NCBI GenBank assembly: GCA_024645065.1
Contig: JAHEGP010000019.1
Coordinates: forward strand, 1-21,550
Source: Cellvibrionales bacterium
Lineage (GTDB): Bacteria > Pseudomonadota > Gammaproteobacteria > Pseudomonadales > JAHEGP01
Direction: 5' to 3'
DNA length: 21,550 bases
Under the pieces are notes generated by a model. That model was not told the origin of the DNA. It worked only from the letters and a program-made list of their open reading frames with translations, and searched no databases. The translations under genes were made by a program, and so were the position numbers. How positions within the stretch are numbered: position 1 is the first letter of the stretch; every line of letters begins with the position of its first letter. Below are positions 7,482 to 15,498 of this stretch, in pieces.

Positions 7482-8906
7482 ATGTCTCCCTGGAACAGGT
7501 CGCCCCCGCTGATGCACCCCTATTACCCCGAGCAGGCAAACGCCGCTGCGAGCATTCAGGCTGTAGACTTTCGCAGCTCCGAACTGCGCTTCAGCCGCAT
7601 TGCGGCGGACCCCGGAGCGGTCTGGCTCGACAGCGGTAACGCGAGTTTTGATCGCGCCAACTACGAAATTATCGCCAGCCGTCCCAGCCAGAGTTACCTT
7701 GTCGATGCCGTTGCCGCCGACGGAAGCTACACCATCATTGGCGCTGCTGGCGAACGCAGCGATATCTTCGCTCATATTCACCAGCTACGCCAACCGCGGG
7801 TTGCGCCTGGAATCGCTGACTTACCATTCTACGGGGGTGTTCTGGGCTACCTGGGCTATGACCTCAATCGAAGCCTGGAGCGACTTGGCCCGCCACCGCC
7901 CCGCCCCGGCCCTTTCCCCATCGCGTGGCTGGGTTACTACCCGTGGGCACTGGTACAAAACATTGCCAGGCGCCAGGCCTGGCTGGTCGCCGACAGCCCC
8001 GGGTCCCTGGAGCTGGCCCGGGCATGGCTGCTGGCACTGGACCAGCGATCACCGGCAGACTGCCGTTTTCGCCTGGCAAGTGACTGGTTTGCCAGTAGTG
8101 ATGCCCGGCAATATCAGCAGTCCGTATCCGACATTCAAGGTTTGATCCTCGCCGGGGATTGCTATCAGGTCAACCTGGCACAGCACTTCATGGCGGCCTA
8201 CAGCGGCCATCCCTGGGGTGCCTATCGACATCTCAGAGCGCAACTGCCGGCGCCTTTCTCAGCCTATATCAATACCGGGAAGGGCTGCTTGCTCAGCCAT
8301 TCACCCGAGCGCTTCATCTGCATTGATAATCGACACATTACTACCAGCCCGATCAAGGGCACCCGGCCGAGGGGCCAGTCGGCTGAGGAAGATGCGCGTT
8401 ATGCCAGGGAATTGCTCGACTCCGCCAAGGATCGGGCAGAAAACCTGATGATTGTTGATTTATTGCGCAATGACCTTGGCCGCTCCTGCAAGCCGGGCAG
8501 CATAGCCGCCGACACACTGTTTACCCTGGAGTCTTATGCGAACGTACATCACCTGGTGAGCACTATTCACGGCGAGCTGCGAGGCGAGGTAACACCAATC
8601 GAAGCCTTGCGCAGCGCGTTCCCTGGCGGATCTATTACAGGGGCACCCAAAATACGCGCCATGGATATCATTAACGCGCTCGAGCCGGTTTCCCGGTCAG
8701 CCTATTGCGGATCGGTATTTTACTACAGTAACCACGGGCGCCTGGACAGTAGCATCGCGATTCGCAGTGTGGTGGCAGATGGCAATAAAGTGCATTGCTG
8801 GGGCGGCGGCGGCATAGTTGCGGACTCCCACCCGCAACATGAATATGCAGAGAGCCTGACTAAAATAGCGATACTGCTGCGGGCATTGTCACAACTGAAC
8901 ACCTGA
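7482..8906 (+). CDS. pabB: aminodeoxychorismate synthase component I
   Basis: Chorismate-using enzyme that, with the glutamine amidotransferase PabA, forms 4-amino-4-deoxychorismate, the precursor of p-aminobenzoate and folate. The 474-residue product is near the usual length (E. coli PabB 453). The anthranilate synthase/PabB fold is clear: an N-terminal lid domain with FYGGVLGYLGYDL, then the chorismate-binding domain with QVNLAQHF, SPERF, PIKGTRPRG (K292, the lysine that marks PabB where TrpE has PIAGT), VDLLRNDLGR, and FPGGSITGAPKIRAM near the C-terminus. The start is uncertain: ATG 7482 has a distant GGAG, and an in-frame ATG at 7512 (product beginning MHPYYP) also fits. The gene is divergent from the carboxylase operon and converges on thrH with only 13 bp between stops. 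No PabA is in the window. Confidence 0.95.
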   Translation: MSPWNRSPPLMHPYYPEQANAAASIQAVDFRSSELRFSRIAADPGAVWLDSGNASFDRANYEIIASRPSQSYLVDAVAADGSYTIIGAAGERSDIFAHIHQLRQPRVAPGIADLPFYGGVLGYLGYDLNRSLERLGPPPPRPGPFPIAWLGYYPWALVQNIARRQAWLVADSPGSLELARAWLLALDQRSPADCRFRLASDWFASSDARQYQQSVSDIQGLILAGDCYQVNLAQHFMAAYSGHPWGAYRHLRAQLPAPFSAYINTGKGCLLSHSPERFICIDNRHITTSPIKGTRPRGQSAEEDARYARELLDSAKDRAENLMIVDLLRNDLGRSCKPGSIAADTLFTLESYANVHHLVSTIHGELRGEVTPIEALRSAFPGGSITGAPKIRAMDIINALEPVSRSAYCGSVFYYSNHGRLDSSIAIRSVVADGNKVHCWGGGGIVADSHPQHEYAESLTKIAILLRALSQLNT

Positions 8907-8919
8907 CAGGCGGCATCGA

Positions 8920-9537
8920 TCAAACAATAATCGATCGCTCGCTGGCGCTGGCGAACGCCGCTTTCAAATCCTGGTAACTATGCACGGCGGGAAAATGGGG
9001 GAATTCTTCAATCACATTTTGCGGTGCCATAAACAATATGCCCGCATCCGCCTCTGCCAGCATGGTGGTATCGTTATAGGAATCGCCCGCCGCGATGACG
9101 CGATAATAAAGACTGTGCAGGGCGATGACAGACTGTCGCTTGGGATCTTTCTGGCGCAGTTCGTAGTCGACCACCATCCCCTTGTCATCGACTTTAAGGC
9201 GATGGCAAAAGAGGGTTGGATAGCCCAGCTGGCGCATTAACGGCAGCGCGAATTCATAGAAGGTATCGGAGAGAATGATCACCTGAAAGTGCTCGCGCAA
9301 CCAGTCGAGGAATTCTGCGGCTCCCGGCAAAGGGCTTAATTCTGCAATCACCGCCTGGATATCGGCGAGGCCCAGATTATTTTCTGCCAGCAGGCGCAGG
9401 CGCTGCTTCATCAGGGTATCGTATACAGGAATATCGCGCGTGGTCGCCCTGAGCTCATCGATTCCGGTACGCTCGGCAAATTCGATCCATATTTCCGGGA
9501 TCAGCACCCCTTCCAGGTCCAGGCAGGCCAGTTCCAC
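8920..9537 (-). CDS. thrH: phosphoserine phosphatase / phosphoserine:homoserine phosphotransferase
   Basis: HAD-superfamily enzyme that hydrolyses phosphoserine to serine; the Pseudomonas aeruginosa ThrH can also transfer the phosphate to homoserine. The 205-residue product follows that family along its whole length: CLDLEGVLIPEIW (nucleophile D7, with E9 in place of the usual second Asp, as in ThrH), ATTRDIPVYDTLMKQRL, motif II serine in ILSDTFYEF (S90), RQKDPKRQ, and the metal motif GDSYNDTTML (151-160). It starts with GTG, and GGAG lies 8 nt upstream, so this start is well supported. It lies 121 bp downstream of cysB in the same direction. Serine is the carbon skeleton for cysteine, so its company with cysB makes metabolic sense, but co-transcription is not shown. 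Confidence 0.95.
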   Translation of the reverse strand: MELACLDLEGVLIPEIWIEFAERTGIDELRATTRDIPVYDTLMKQRLRLLAENNLGLADIQAVIAELSPLPGAAEFLDWLREHFQVIILSDTFYEFALPLMRQLGYPTLFCHRLKVDDKGMVVDYELRQKDPKRQSVIALHSLYYRVIAAGDSYNDTTMLAEADAGILFMAPQNVIEEFPHFPAVHSYQDLKAAFASASERSIIV

Positions 9538-9566
9538 TGTTTAACTCCGTCACTTCGCCATTCGAC

Positions 9567-9612
9567 AAGCCCGGCACTTTACAGACCTGCCAGAGTTGGC
9601 GCAAGCGGGCTT
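9567..9612 (-). repeat. inverted repeat in the cysB-thrH spacer
   Basis: AAGCCCG (9567-9573) and CGGGCTT (9606-9612) form a perfect 7-bp stem. The 32-nt loop can fold again through TGCCA and TGGCG. On the minus strand, the direction of cysB and thrH, only two T's end the stem, so termination is doubtful. On the plus strand TTCTCTTC follows. It may attenuate read-through from cysB into thrH. Confidence 0.35.
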
Positions 9613-9658
9613 TCTCTTCAGCCACGATGGGGAATTGGCCAGCGCAACCGCGCCATCA

Positions 9659-10633
9659 TCACAACAACGGCAGCTCGATATCCTTGAACAATTCGTCCAT
9701 CTCCTGGCGAGTATGAAGCTGATAGGCCTCCTCGACCAATTCCCGGGTCAGGTGGGGCGCAAACAATTCGATAAAATCGAACATGAAGCCGCGCAGGAAA
9801 GTACCCCTGCGAAAACCTATCTTGGTCACACTGGGTACGAACAGGTGACTGGCGTCCAGGGCGACCAGATCTTTGTCGTTGACCTCGTCAAATGCCAGTC
9901 TCGCAACGATACCAATGCCCAGTCCCAGCCTCACATAGGTCTTGATAACATCGGCGTCAGCCGCGGTAAACACCACCTTGGCTGCCAGCCCATGCTTCAT
10001 GAAGGCTTCATCCAGCCGCGAACGCCCGGTAAACCCGAAAACATAGGTGACGATGGGATATTCGGCCACCGCCTCCAGAGTAAGCTCAGGCAATTGCGCC
10101 AGGGGATGATCTCGCGGTACCACAATGCACCGATTCCAGCGATAACAGGGCATCATGACCAGGTCGCTGAACAACTCCAGCGCCTCGGTGGCAATGGCGA
10201 AGTCCACGGTACCATCGGCCGCCATTTCGCTGATTTGCATCGGCGTACCCTGGTGCATGTGCAGGGAGACTTCCGGGTAGCGCTGAATAAAGGTCTGGAT
10301 CGTCGGCGGCAGGGCATAGCGAGCCTGGGTATGGGTGGTAGCCAGGCTGAGGCTGCCTTTTTGCTCGTTGCTGAACTCCTGGGCCAGTTGCTTGATGCTC
10401 TCGGCCTTGCGCAGGATTTCACCAGCAGTTTTCAGTATTGCCTCACCAGCGGGTGTCACCCGGGTCAGGTGCTTGCCGCTGCGGGCAAAAACCTCAACCC
10501 CCAGCTCATCCTCGAGCAGCCGGATCTGCTTGCTGATACCGGGTTGCGAGGTATAAAGGCTCTGCGCCGTCGCTGAAACATTGAGGTCGTGGTGCGCGAC
10601 TTCCCAAATGTAACGTAATTGCTGTAATTTCAT
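9659..10633 (-). CDS. cysB: LysR-type regulator of sulfur assimilation, CysB
   Basis: Transcription activator of cysteine biosynthesis and sulfate uptake, responding to N-acetylserine in enterobacteria. The product is 324 residues, exactly the E. coli length. The N-terminal winged helix-turn-helix (1-60) has MKLQQLRYIWEVAHHDLNV and TSQPGISKQIRLLEDELG. The effector domain keeps the ATTHTQARYALP segment, whose threonines line the ligand pocket in the solved CysB domain, then HMHQGTP, FAIATEAL, CYRWNR, FGFTGRS, DADVIKTYVRLGLGIGI and TKIGFRRGTFLR. The ATG at 10633 is fixed by the conserved N-terminus, although upstream sequence offers only GGGA and then CCTCC directly before the start, an unusually poor ribosome binding site. 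Two LysR-box-like repeats lie 55-115 bp upstream. cysB proteins often repress their own gene, and these sites suggest that here. Confidence 0.97.
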   Translation of the reverse strand: MKLQQLRYIWEVAHHDLNVSATAQSLYTSQPGISKQIRLLEDELGVEVFARSGKHLTRVTPAGEAILKTAGEILRKAESIKQLAQEFSNEQKGSLSLATTHTQARYALPPTIQTFIQRYPEVSLHMHQGTPMQISEMAADGTVDFAIATEALELFSDLVMMPCYRWNRCIVVPRDHPLAQLPELTLEAVAEYPIVTYVFGFTGRSRLDEAFMKHGLAAKVVFTAADADVIKTYVRLGLGIGIVARLAFDEVNDKDLVALDASHLFVPSVTKIGFRRGTFLRGFMFDFIELFAPHLTRELVEEAYQLHTRQEMDELFKDIELPLL

Positions 10634-10685
10634 CGGAGGTCCCGTTGATCCATCGAGTAAGGACGCTGATGGGTGACCATCTATT

Positions 10686-10704
10686 ATTCTGTTTTAATTA
10701 GAAT
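10686..10704 (-). promoter_or_regulatory. LysR-box-like inverted repeat, promoter-proximal to cysB
   Basis: ATTCT (10686-10690) and AGAAT (10700-10704) are perfect inverted arms with a 9-bp spacer. The site lies about 55-70 bp upstream of the cysB ATG in AT-rich DNA. It has the same 9-bp spacing as the repeat at 10728-10748. Assigned from symmetry; CysB binding is inferred. Confidence 0.35.
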
Positions 10705-10727
10705 CATTATTGTCGTTTCGAGATCAG

Positions 10728-10748
10728 TTTATAACCATTTCGTATAAA
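10728..10748 (-). promoter_or_regulatory. LysR-box-like inverted repeat, distal to cysB
   Basis: TTTATA (10728-10733) and TATAAA (10743-10748) are perfect inverted arms with a 9-bp spacer, which satisfies the general LysR-family T-N11-A rule. Its centre is about 43 bp, roughly four helical turns, from the proximal repeat. A pair of half-sites on one DNA face suits a LysR-type tetramer. CysB autoregulation is the simplest reading and is untested. Confidence 0.4.
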
Positions 10749-10789
10749 GTGACACCCATTTTGACGGCACGACACCCCCGCCCCGGGGC

Positions 10790-11701
10790 TCACCCCTGCT
10801 CTGGTCCGCGGTTGGAAACCCCATGGGGTACGTGGCCCGTCGCGACCCGGCCGCTAGCGGAATCACAATGGCCAAGTTGGTCGTCAAAAAACACATCGGC
10901 TCCGAAAGCCTCCAGAAACTCCGCCTTGTCGAGGCCACCAAGGAAGAGGGACTCGTCGATGCGAATATCCCACGCGCGCAGGGTGCGAATGACACGTTCA
11001 TGGGCCGGTGCCGAGCGCGCCGTCACCAGTGCCGTGCGAATCGGGCAGTCGGTGGCACCGAATTCCATCTGGATTTGCTGCAATGCGAACAGGAAACCCT
11101 TGAAAGGGCCTCCACTAAGTGGCTGCTTGGCCGCAGATTGTTCGTTGCGGGTAAAGGCTTCCAGACCGCTGCTCTGGTAAATCTGCTCCGCTTCGTCAGA
11201 AAAAATGACCGCATCGCCATCGAAGGCCACTCGCAGTTCTTCCGCCCGGCTAACCGCCGCTGGCGAGGGTAACAATGTTGCGGCTGCAATACCTTTGTCG
11301 AGCGCCTGGCGCACATCGTCAGCATGGGTGGACAGAAACAGGTGACTGCCGAAGGCGTTGGCGTAACGATAGGGGCTTTTGCCACCGCTGAACGCGGCGC
11401 GACTGATCGCGAGACCATAATGTTGCACCGAGTTGAACACCCGCAGCCCGGTATCCGCACTGTTGCGCGATAACAAAATGATCTCTACCCGCCCCTCGTT
11501 TAGCAAGCTATTGATATGCAGTAGCTTTTCGACAAAGTTATACGCGTCTCCCTTGGGCAGGATGGTCTCTTCCCGTTCAATCTGGTATTGACGATAGGCT
11601 TCGAGCCCCTGCTCTTCGAACACTTTGTGACTTTCATCGAGGTTGAAGAGTGCGCGGGAAGATATCGCCACGACCAACTTGTTACTTAAGGTTACAGGCA
11701 T
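10790..11701 (-). CDS. cytosolic 5'-nucleotidase (cN-I family)
   Basis: 303-residue product resembling bacterial members of the 5'-nucleotidase family related to mammalian cN-IA, which dephosphorylate nucleoside monophosphates such as AMP. HAD-like features are visible: FDGDAVIFSDE (D161, D163, the presumed nucleophile and acid/base), VTARSAPAHERVIRTLRAW (from residue 226), GGLDKAEFL and the acidic FFDDQLGH (271-278). The N-terminal region with LFNLDESH, YRQYQ, LSRNSADTGLRVFNS and GLAISRAAFSGG is typical of this family. The frame stays open to 11848, but ATG 11701 has AAAGGA 8 nt upstream and begins where family similarity begins. It is monocistronic as far as can be seen: cysB lies 156 bp below, and alr starts divergently. 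Natural substrate is not readable from the sequence. Confidence 0.87.
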   Translation of the reverse strand: MPVTLSNKLVVAISSRALFNLDESHKVFEEQGLEAYRQYQIEREETILPKGDAYNFVEKLLHINSLLNEGRVEIILLSRNSADTGLRVFNSVQHYGLAISRAAFSGGKSPYRYANAFGSHLFLSTHADDVRQALDKGIAAATLLPSPAAVSRAEELRVAFDGDAVIFSDEAEQIYQSSGLEAFTRNEQSAAKQPLSGGPFKGFLFALQQIQMEFGATDCPIRTALVTARSAPAHERVIRTLRAWDIRIDESLFLGGLDKAEFLEAFGADVFFDDQLGHCDSASGRVATGHVPHGVSNRGPEQG

Positions 11702-11954
11702 TACAAGGTCCTTTATCAAGCAAGCGTGCCAGCATTCGCCGGGTCGAAAGTGTAAGGGATTTTCTGCCCGCCACGCCACTGCGCTCGGCACCAATATTCG
11801 CGGGCCAGGATCGAGGGGCTTTCGCACTGTAAACGCCCCTGCCGACACGCCAGGATGAAAGCAGCCGCAAACACCTTTGTCGGTCGGTTATACTTGCAAT
11901 ATTGCCGCCACAGCCAGCCCTGCACCCGACCTCGACGCTCATGGATCCGCCGTT

Positions 11955-13046
11955 TTGACAGAAGCCGTTATCAATCTTTCCGCCCTGCGCACCAATCTTG
12001 GCGCCGTTCGCTCACTGGCGCCTCGCAGTGGAATTGTCGCCGTTATCAAGGCCAATGCCTATGGCCACGGTTTGCTGCCAATGGCCAGGGCACTGGCGCC
12101 GCAAGTTGGGGTGCTCGCGCTGGCGAGAATCGAAGAAGCGATTCAATTGCGACAGCTGGGTATCGAGCAACGTTTGCTGGTTTTGAGTTCCCGCCCCGAC
12201 CTTGAGCAACTGCGCCTGTGTGCCAGCCAGGCAATTGAGCCGGTGGTACACGACGCAGCAACGGCCCGCTTGATTACGCGTCACAGTTTTACCCCTGCAT
12301 TGCATGTCTGGCTCAAGATCGATACTGGAATGCATCGCCTCGGAGTGGCGCCCGCCGAGGCAGCTGCGCTTTACCGCCAGTTGCAGGGGGCACCGGGGGT
12401 AGTCCAGGTAACCCTGATGACGCATTTCGCCAGCGCCGAAGACCCCGATACCGATACCACGCTGCGGCAATTGCAGTGCTTCAATCGTTCAACCAGCAAC
12501 CTTCGGGCCCAATGCAGCCTTGCCAACTCAGCCGCCATAATCCAACACCCCGATGCCCATCGGGATTGGGTGCGACCGGGAATCATGCTCTATGGGGCCA
12601 ATCCACTCGGCGAAAACGCATTGCCCGCACTTCGACCCGTCATGACCCTGCGCTCCCGGTTGCTTGCGGTACGAGACATCGGTCCGAACGAGGGGGTTGG
12701 CTACAATCATATCTGGCACAGTAGCTGTGCGACCCGTATCGGCACCGTCGCAGTAGGTTATGGCGACGGTTACCCCCGTCATGCCCGCAATGGTACGCCG
12801 GTACTGGTGAATGGCCGCAGGGCCCCCATTGCGGGTCGGGTCTCCATGGATACCATGACCATCGATCTGGCGGGCCACCCCGAAGCCCGGCCGGGGGATG
12901 AGGTGGTTTTGTGGGGAGAAGGGCTGCCGGTTAACGAAATTGCGGCTCAGGCTGAAACTATCGCCTATGAGTTGCTCACCCGGGTTAGCCAGAGGGTGAG
13001 TTATCGCTACGTCGAATCGACGCCACCCTCATCGTTCGAGAAATAA
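11955..13046 (+). CDS. alr: alanine racemase
   Basis: PLP enzyme interconverting L- and D-alanine for peptidoglycan. Seen: the PLP lysine motif VAVIKANAYGHG (K32 from the chosen start), LKIDTGMHRLGV, MTHFASAED, ANSAA, RPGIMLYG, the second catalytic tyrosine region EGVGYNHIW, GYGDGYPR and GRVSMDTMTIDL. The reading frame has no ATG near its beginning. A TTG at 11955 gives 363 residues beginning TEAVINLSALRTN, which lines up with the E. coli N-terminus and matches the usual 356-360 length. An upstream TTG at 11877 would add 26 residues with no family resemblance. A possible -10 TATACT at 11889-11894, with a poor -35, would also place the transcript start before 11955. Neither start has a strong Shine-Dalgarno. 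Its last 40 bp overlap, tail-to-tail, the end of the symporter gene. Confidence 0.95.
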   Translation: MTEAVINLSALRTNLGAVRSLAPRSGIVAVIKANAYGHGLLPMARALAPQVGVLALARIEEAIQLRQLGIEQRLLVLSSRPDLEQLRLCASQAIEPVVHDAATARLITRHSFTPALHVWLKIDTGMHRLGVAPAEAAALYRQLQGAPGVVQVTLMTHFASAEDPDTDTTLRQLQCFNRSTSNLRAQCSLANSAAIIQHPDAHRDWVRPGIMLYGANPLGENALPALRPVMTLRSRLLAVRDIGPNEGVGYNHIWHSSCATRIGTVAVGYGDGYPRHARNGTPVLVNGRRAPIAGRVSMDTMTIDLAGHPEARPGDEVVLWGEGLPVNEIAAQAETIAYELLTRVSQRVSYRYVESTPPSSFEK

Positions 13047-14365
13047 CTTCGCGTGAGTCGAAACACCACAGGACTCAGCAGCAACAATGCAATTAGATTG
13101 GGAATTGCCATCAAGCCGTTAAGCATATCCGCAACACCCCACACCAGGCCCAACTTCCACAGGGCACCCAGCGGAATCACCAGTATCCACACAATCCGAA
13201 ACGGCCGGATAACCCTGACACCGAATAAGAATTCCAGGCAGCGCTCACTGTAGTAGCTCCAGCCCAGGATGGTGGTGAAGGCAAATACCGCCAGCCCGAT
13301 ACTCACCACATGACGGCCGAAGGGAAGCCCCTGCTCAAAGGCCGCTGCCGCCAACGGCGCGCCGGTGTCACCACTATTCCAGACACCGGTTAGCAAGATA
13401 GCCAGGCCGGTCACTGAGCACAGAACCAGGGTATCGATGAACGTCCCCAGCATGGCGATGGTACCCTGCTGTACCGGATTACGGGTCTGCGCCGCGGCAT
13501 GGGCAATCGGCGCACTGCCGAGCCCCGCCTCGTTGGAAAACACCCCACGTGCAACTCCCCAACGTATCGCCATCCAGATGGTTGCGCCCGCAAACCCGCC
13601 ACCGGCCGCATGACCGGTAAATGCCGAATCGACTACCAGGACCAGCGTCGCCGGAACCGCCGGCAGATGGGTCAACACGACCCACACACCCACGGCCAGA
13701 TAGGCCAGAGCCATGATGGGAACCAACTTGCCCACCACCGTGGCGATACGTTTAATGCCTCCGATGATGACCAGCCCCGCTAATATTGCCATGGTAATCC
13801 CTGTCGCAATACGGGGCAGCTGGTAGCTTTCAAAAAGCACATCAGCCACGGAATTCGCCTGCACCAGGTTACCAATGCCAAAGCCCGCCAGGCCACCAAA
13901 CAAGGCAAATGCCGTTCCCAGCCAGAGCCACTTTTTGCCCAGCCCGTTTTTGATGTAGTACATCGGGCCACCGACCTGACGACCCTCCTGGTCGGTCTCG
14001 CGAAACCGCACCGCCAGCACTGCCTCGGCATACTTGGTGGCCATGCCGACCAGCGCGGTGCACCACATCCAGAACAATGCACCCGGCCCACCCAGTGCTA
14101 TTGCAGTGGCAACACCGGCGATATTGCCCGTCCCCACGGTTGCCGACAAAGAGGTCATCAGTGCGTTGAACGGCGATATATCCCCTGCCCCGGGGTCCGG
14201 GTGGCGGCCACGAAACAACTGGCGAAACGCATAGCCGATTTTCCGCAGGGTCACAAACCGCAGGCCAACCGTGAGAAACAGCCCTGTGCCAAGTATCAGC
14301 AGCAGCATGGGCGGGCCCCAGAGAAAGCCGTTAACGACAGAGATGATGTCCACGAAAAATTGCAT
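13007..14365 (-). CDS. alanine/glycine:cation symporter (AGCS family)
   Basis: Integral inner-membrane carrier importing alanine and/or glycine with sodium or protons; members of the family may also accept D-alanine. The 452-residue product is the usual length and has about ten hydrophobic segments. The family signature is clear: SATVGTGNIAGVATAIALGG followed by GGPGALFWMWCTALVG (92-107). Further conserved patches are GGPMYYI, GVFSNEAGLGSAPIAHAAA and ILGWSYYSERC. ATG 14365 has AAGG about 8 nt upstream. The gene follows the dcyD-like gene by 34 bp, so both are probably one transcript, and its 3' end overlaps alr by 40 bp in convergent orientation. The neighbourhood suggests alanine supply or recovery linked with D-amino-acid metabolism; the exact substrate and ion cannot be read from sequence. 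Confidence 0.94.
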   Translation of the reverse strand: MQFFVDIISVVNGFLWGPPMLLLILGTGLFLTVGLRFVTLRKIGYAFRQLFRGRHPDPGAGDISPFNALMTSLSATVGTGNIAGVATAIALGGPGALFWMWCTALVGMATKYAEAVLAVRFRETDQEGRQVGGPMYYIKNGLGKKWLWLGTAFALFGGLAGFGIGNLVQANSVADVLFESYQLPRIATGITMAILAGLVIIGGIKRIATVVGKLVPIMALAYLAVGVWVVLTHLPAVPATLVLVVDSAFTGHAAGGGFAGATIWMAIRWGVARGVFSNEAGLGSAPIAHAAAQTRNPVQQGTIAMLGTFIDTLVLCSVTGLAILLTGVWNSGDTGAPLAAAAFEQGLPFGRHVVSIGLAVFAFTTILGWSYYSERCLEFLFGVRVIRPFRIVWILVIPLGALWKLGLVWGVADMLNGLMAIPNLIALLLLSPVVFRLTRSYFSNDEGGVDST

Positions 14366-14399
14366 GATGGGCCTTATTGTTTTTTAAGGATTGACAGCC

Positions 14400-15434
14400 T
14401 CAATCAGCGAGGGTGCCGTCGCTCAACTCGAAGTGCTGGCGCTGGGCATAACTGGCAAAAAAGCCGCCGGTATGAATAAACACGATATCGTCAGCCCCTT
14501 CAAAGCGCTGTCCACTTCGGATTTCCTCAACCATGCCATGGAAGGCCTTACCGGTGTAGATTGGATCCAGCAGCAGGCCCTCCAACCGGGCCAGCCGTGT
14601 AATGAGCTCGAACACTTCTGCTGTTGCGCGGCCATAACCCGGGCCGACATAGCCATCGATTGTGGCAATGGACACATTGGTGTCGATGGAATCCGGATTT
14701 TCGCCACATTCATAGTGATACCGTGCTCGCCACGCCTCGATGTCTGCACCTATTTTTTGCTCGAAATAGGCAGCATCGTCACAGACCGCAACACCCCAGA
14801 CCCTGGCAGCAAGCCCGAATAGCTTTGCGCCAAGAGTCAGGCCGCCCTGGGTCCCACCGGACCCGGTTGCGCAGACGATGTGTTGCGGGGCAATTCCCAG
14901 ACGTGAAAAATCGCCTTGCAACTCTTCGCTAGCCGCAATGTAACCCCACAGTCCTACTTCGTCGCTGGCGCCGACTGGCATGGGGTATACCTTGTGTCCC
15001 CGGCTGGCATAGTCATCGATAAGGCGCTGGTAAATTGTTCCCGTACCCGCCGCATACCGGGCTTTACTGATGTAGGAAATGCTTGCACCCAGCAGTTGGT
15101 CGATGAACAGGTTCCCATCTCTCGAAGGTGCCTCATCGGTACGTAGCACCAGGTGCACATCGAGCCCGAGCTGGCGCGCCGCCACAGCTGTCGCACGACA
15201 GTGATTGGACTGGACACCTCCACAGGTCAACAAGGTATCACAGCCCTGGGCAAGGGCTTCGGCAAGGCAAAACTCAAGCTTTCGTACCTTGTTACCGCTC
15301 AGGCCAAAACCGGTCAGATCATCGCGCTTGACCCAGATCCTGGGTCCGCCGAGCTCGCTGGAGAAACGCTGCAATAGATATAAGGGCGTGGGAGTGCGCG
15401 CCAGCTCGACTCTGGGCGGGTAATCAGGGCTCAT
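14400..15434 (-). CDS. dcyD: D-cysteine desulfhydrase-type PLP enzyme
   Basis: Fold-type II PLP enzyme of the ACC deaminase/D-cysteine desulfhydrase family, probably converting D-cysteine to pyruvate, sulfide and ammonia. From ATG 15434 the product is 344 residues. The PLP lysine is K49 in SGNKVRKLEF; GGVQSNHCRATA and ATGSGGTQGG bind substrate and phosphate. Two positions separate the activities in studied homologues: ACC deaminases have Glu in the DPVYEGK motif and Leu in HLGG, whereas desulfhydrases have Ser/Thr at both. Here they are YTGK (T294) and HTGG (T322), favouring D-cysteine desulfhydrase. The frame also has a GTG at 15470, but the ATG has a GGGGGGGA tract about 8 nt upstream and fits family length. 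yajC lies 64 bp upstream and the alanine symporter 34 bp downstream. Other D-amino acids or beta-chloroalanine are possible substrates. Confidence 0.88.
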   Translation of the reverse strand: MSPDYPPRVELARTPTPLYLLQRFSSELGGPRIWVKRDDLTGFGLSGNKVRKLEFCLAEALAQGCDTLLTCGGVQSNHCRATAVAARQLGLDVHLVLRTDEAPSRDGNLFIDQLLGASISYISKARYAAGTGTIYQRLIDDYASRGHKVYPMPVGASDEVGLWGYIAASEELQGDFSRLGIAPQHIVCATGSGGTQGGLTLGAKLFGLAARVWGVAVCDDAAYFEQKIGADIEAWRARYHYECGENPDSIDTNVSIATIDGYVGPGYGRATAEVFELITRLARLEGLLLDPIYTGKAFHGMVEEIRSGQRFEGADDIVFIHTGGFFASYAQRQHFELSDGTLAD

Positions 15435-15498
15435 CGCAAACGTCCCCCCCGGGCTTCGCTGGTCATCCACCCAACCCGTGCAGAGCCGGCTGTAAACA

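Noticed and set aside
9596..10576. Open frame of 326 codons on the plus strand opposite cysB
   Set aside because: Antisense to a full-length CysB; composition is typical of a mirrored coding frame and no start signal is evident.
10780..10789. GCCCCGGGGC palindrome directly after the 5'-nucleotidase stop as a terminator
   Set aside because: A 10-bp palindrome without a loop cannot form a stable terminator hairpin as such, and no T run follows on the minus strand.
11702..11848. N-terminal extension of the 5'-nucleotidase to 11848
   Set aside because: Family similarity begins at 11701, where AAAGGA precedes an ATG; the extension is unlike known members.
14400..15434. Calling the PLP enzyme an ACC deaminase
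   Set aside because: Both residues that distinguish ACC deaminase (Glu and Leu) are Thr here, as in D-cysteine desulfhydrases.
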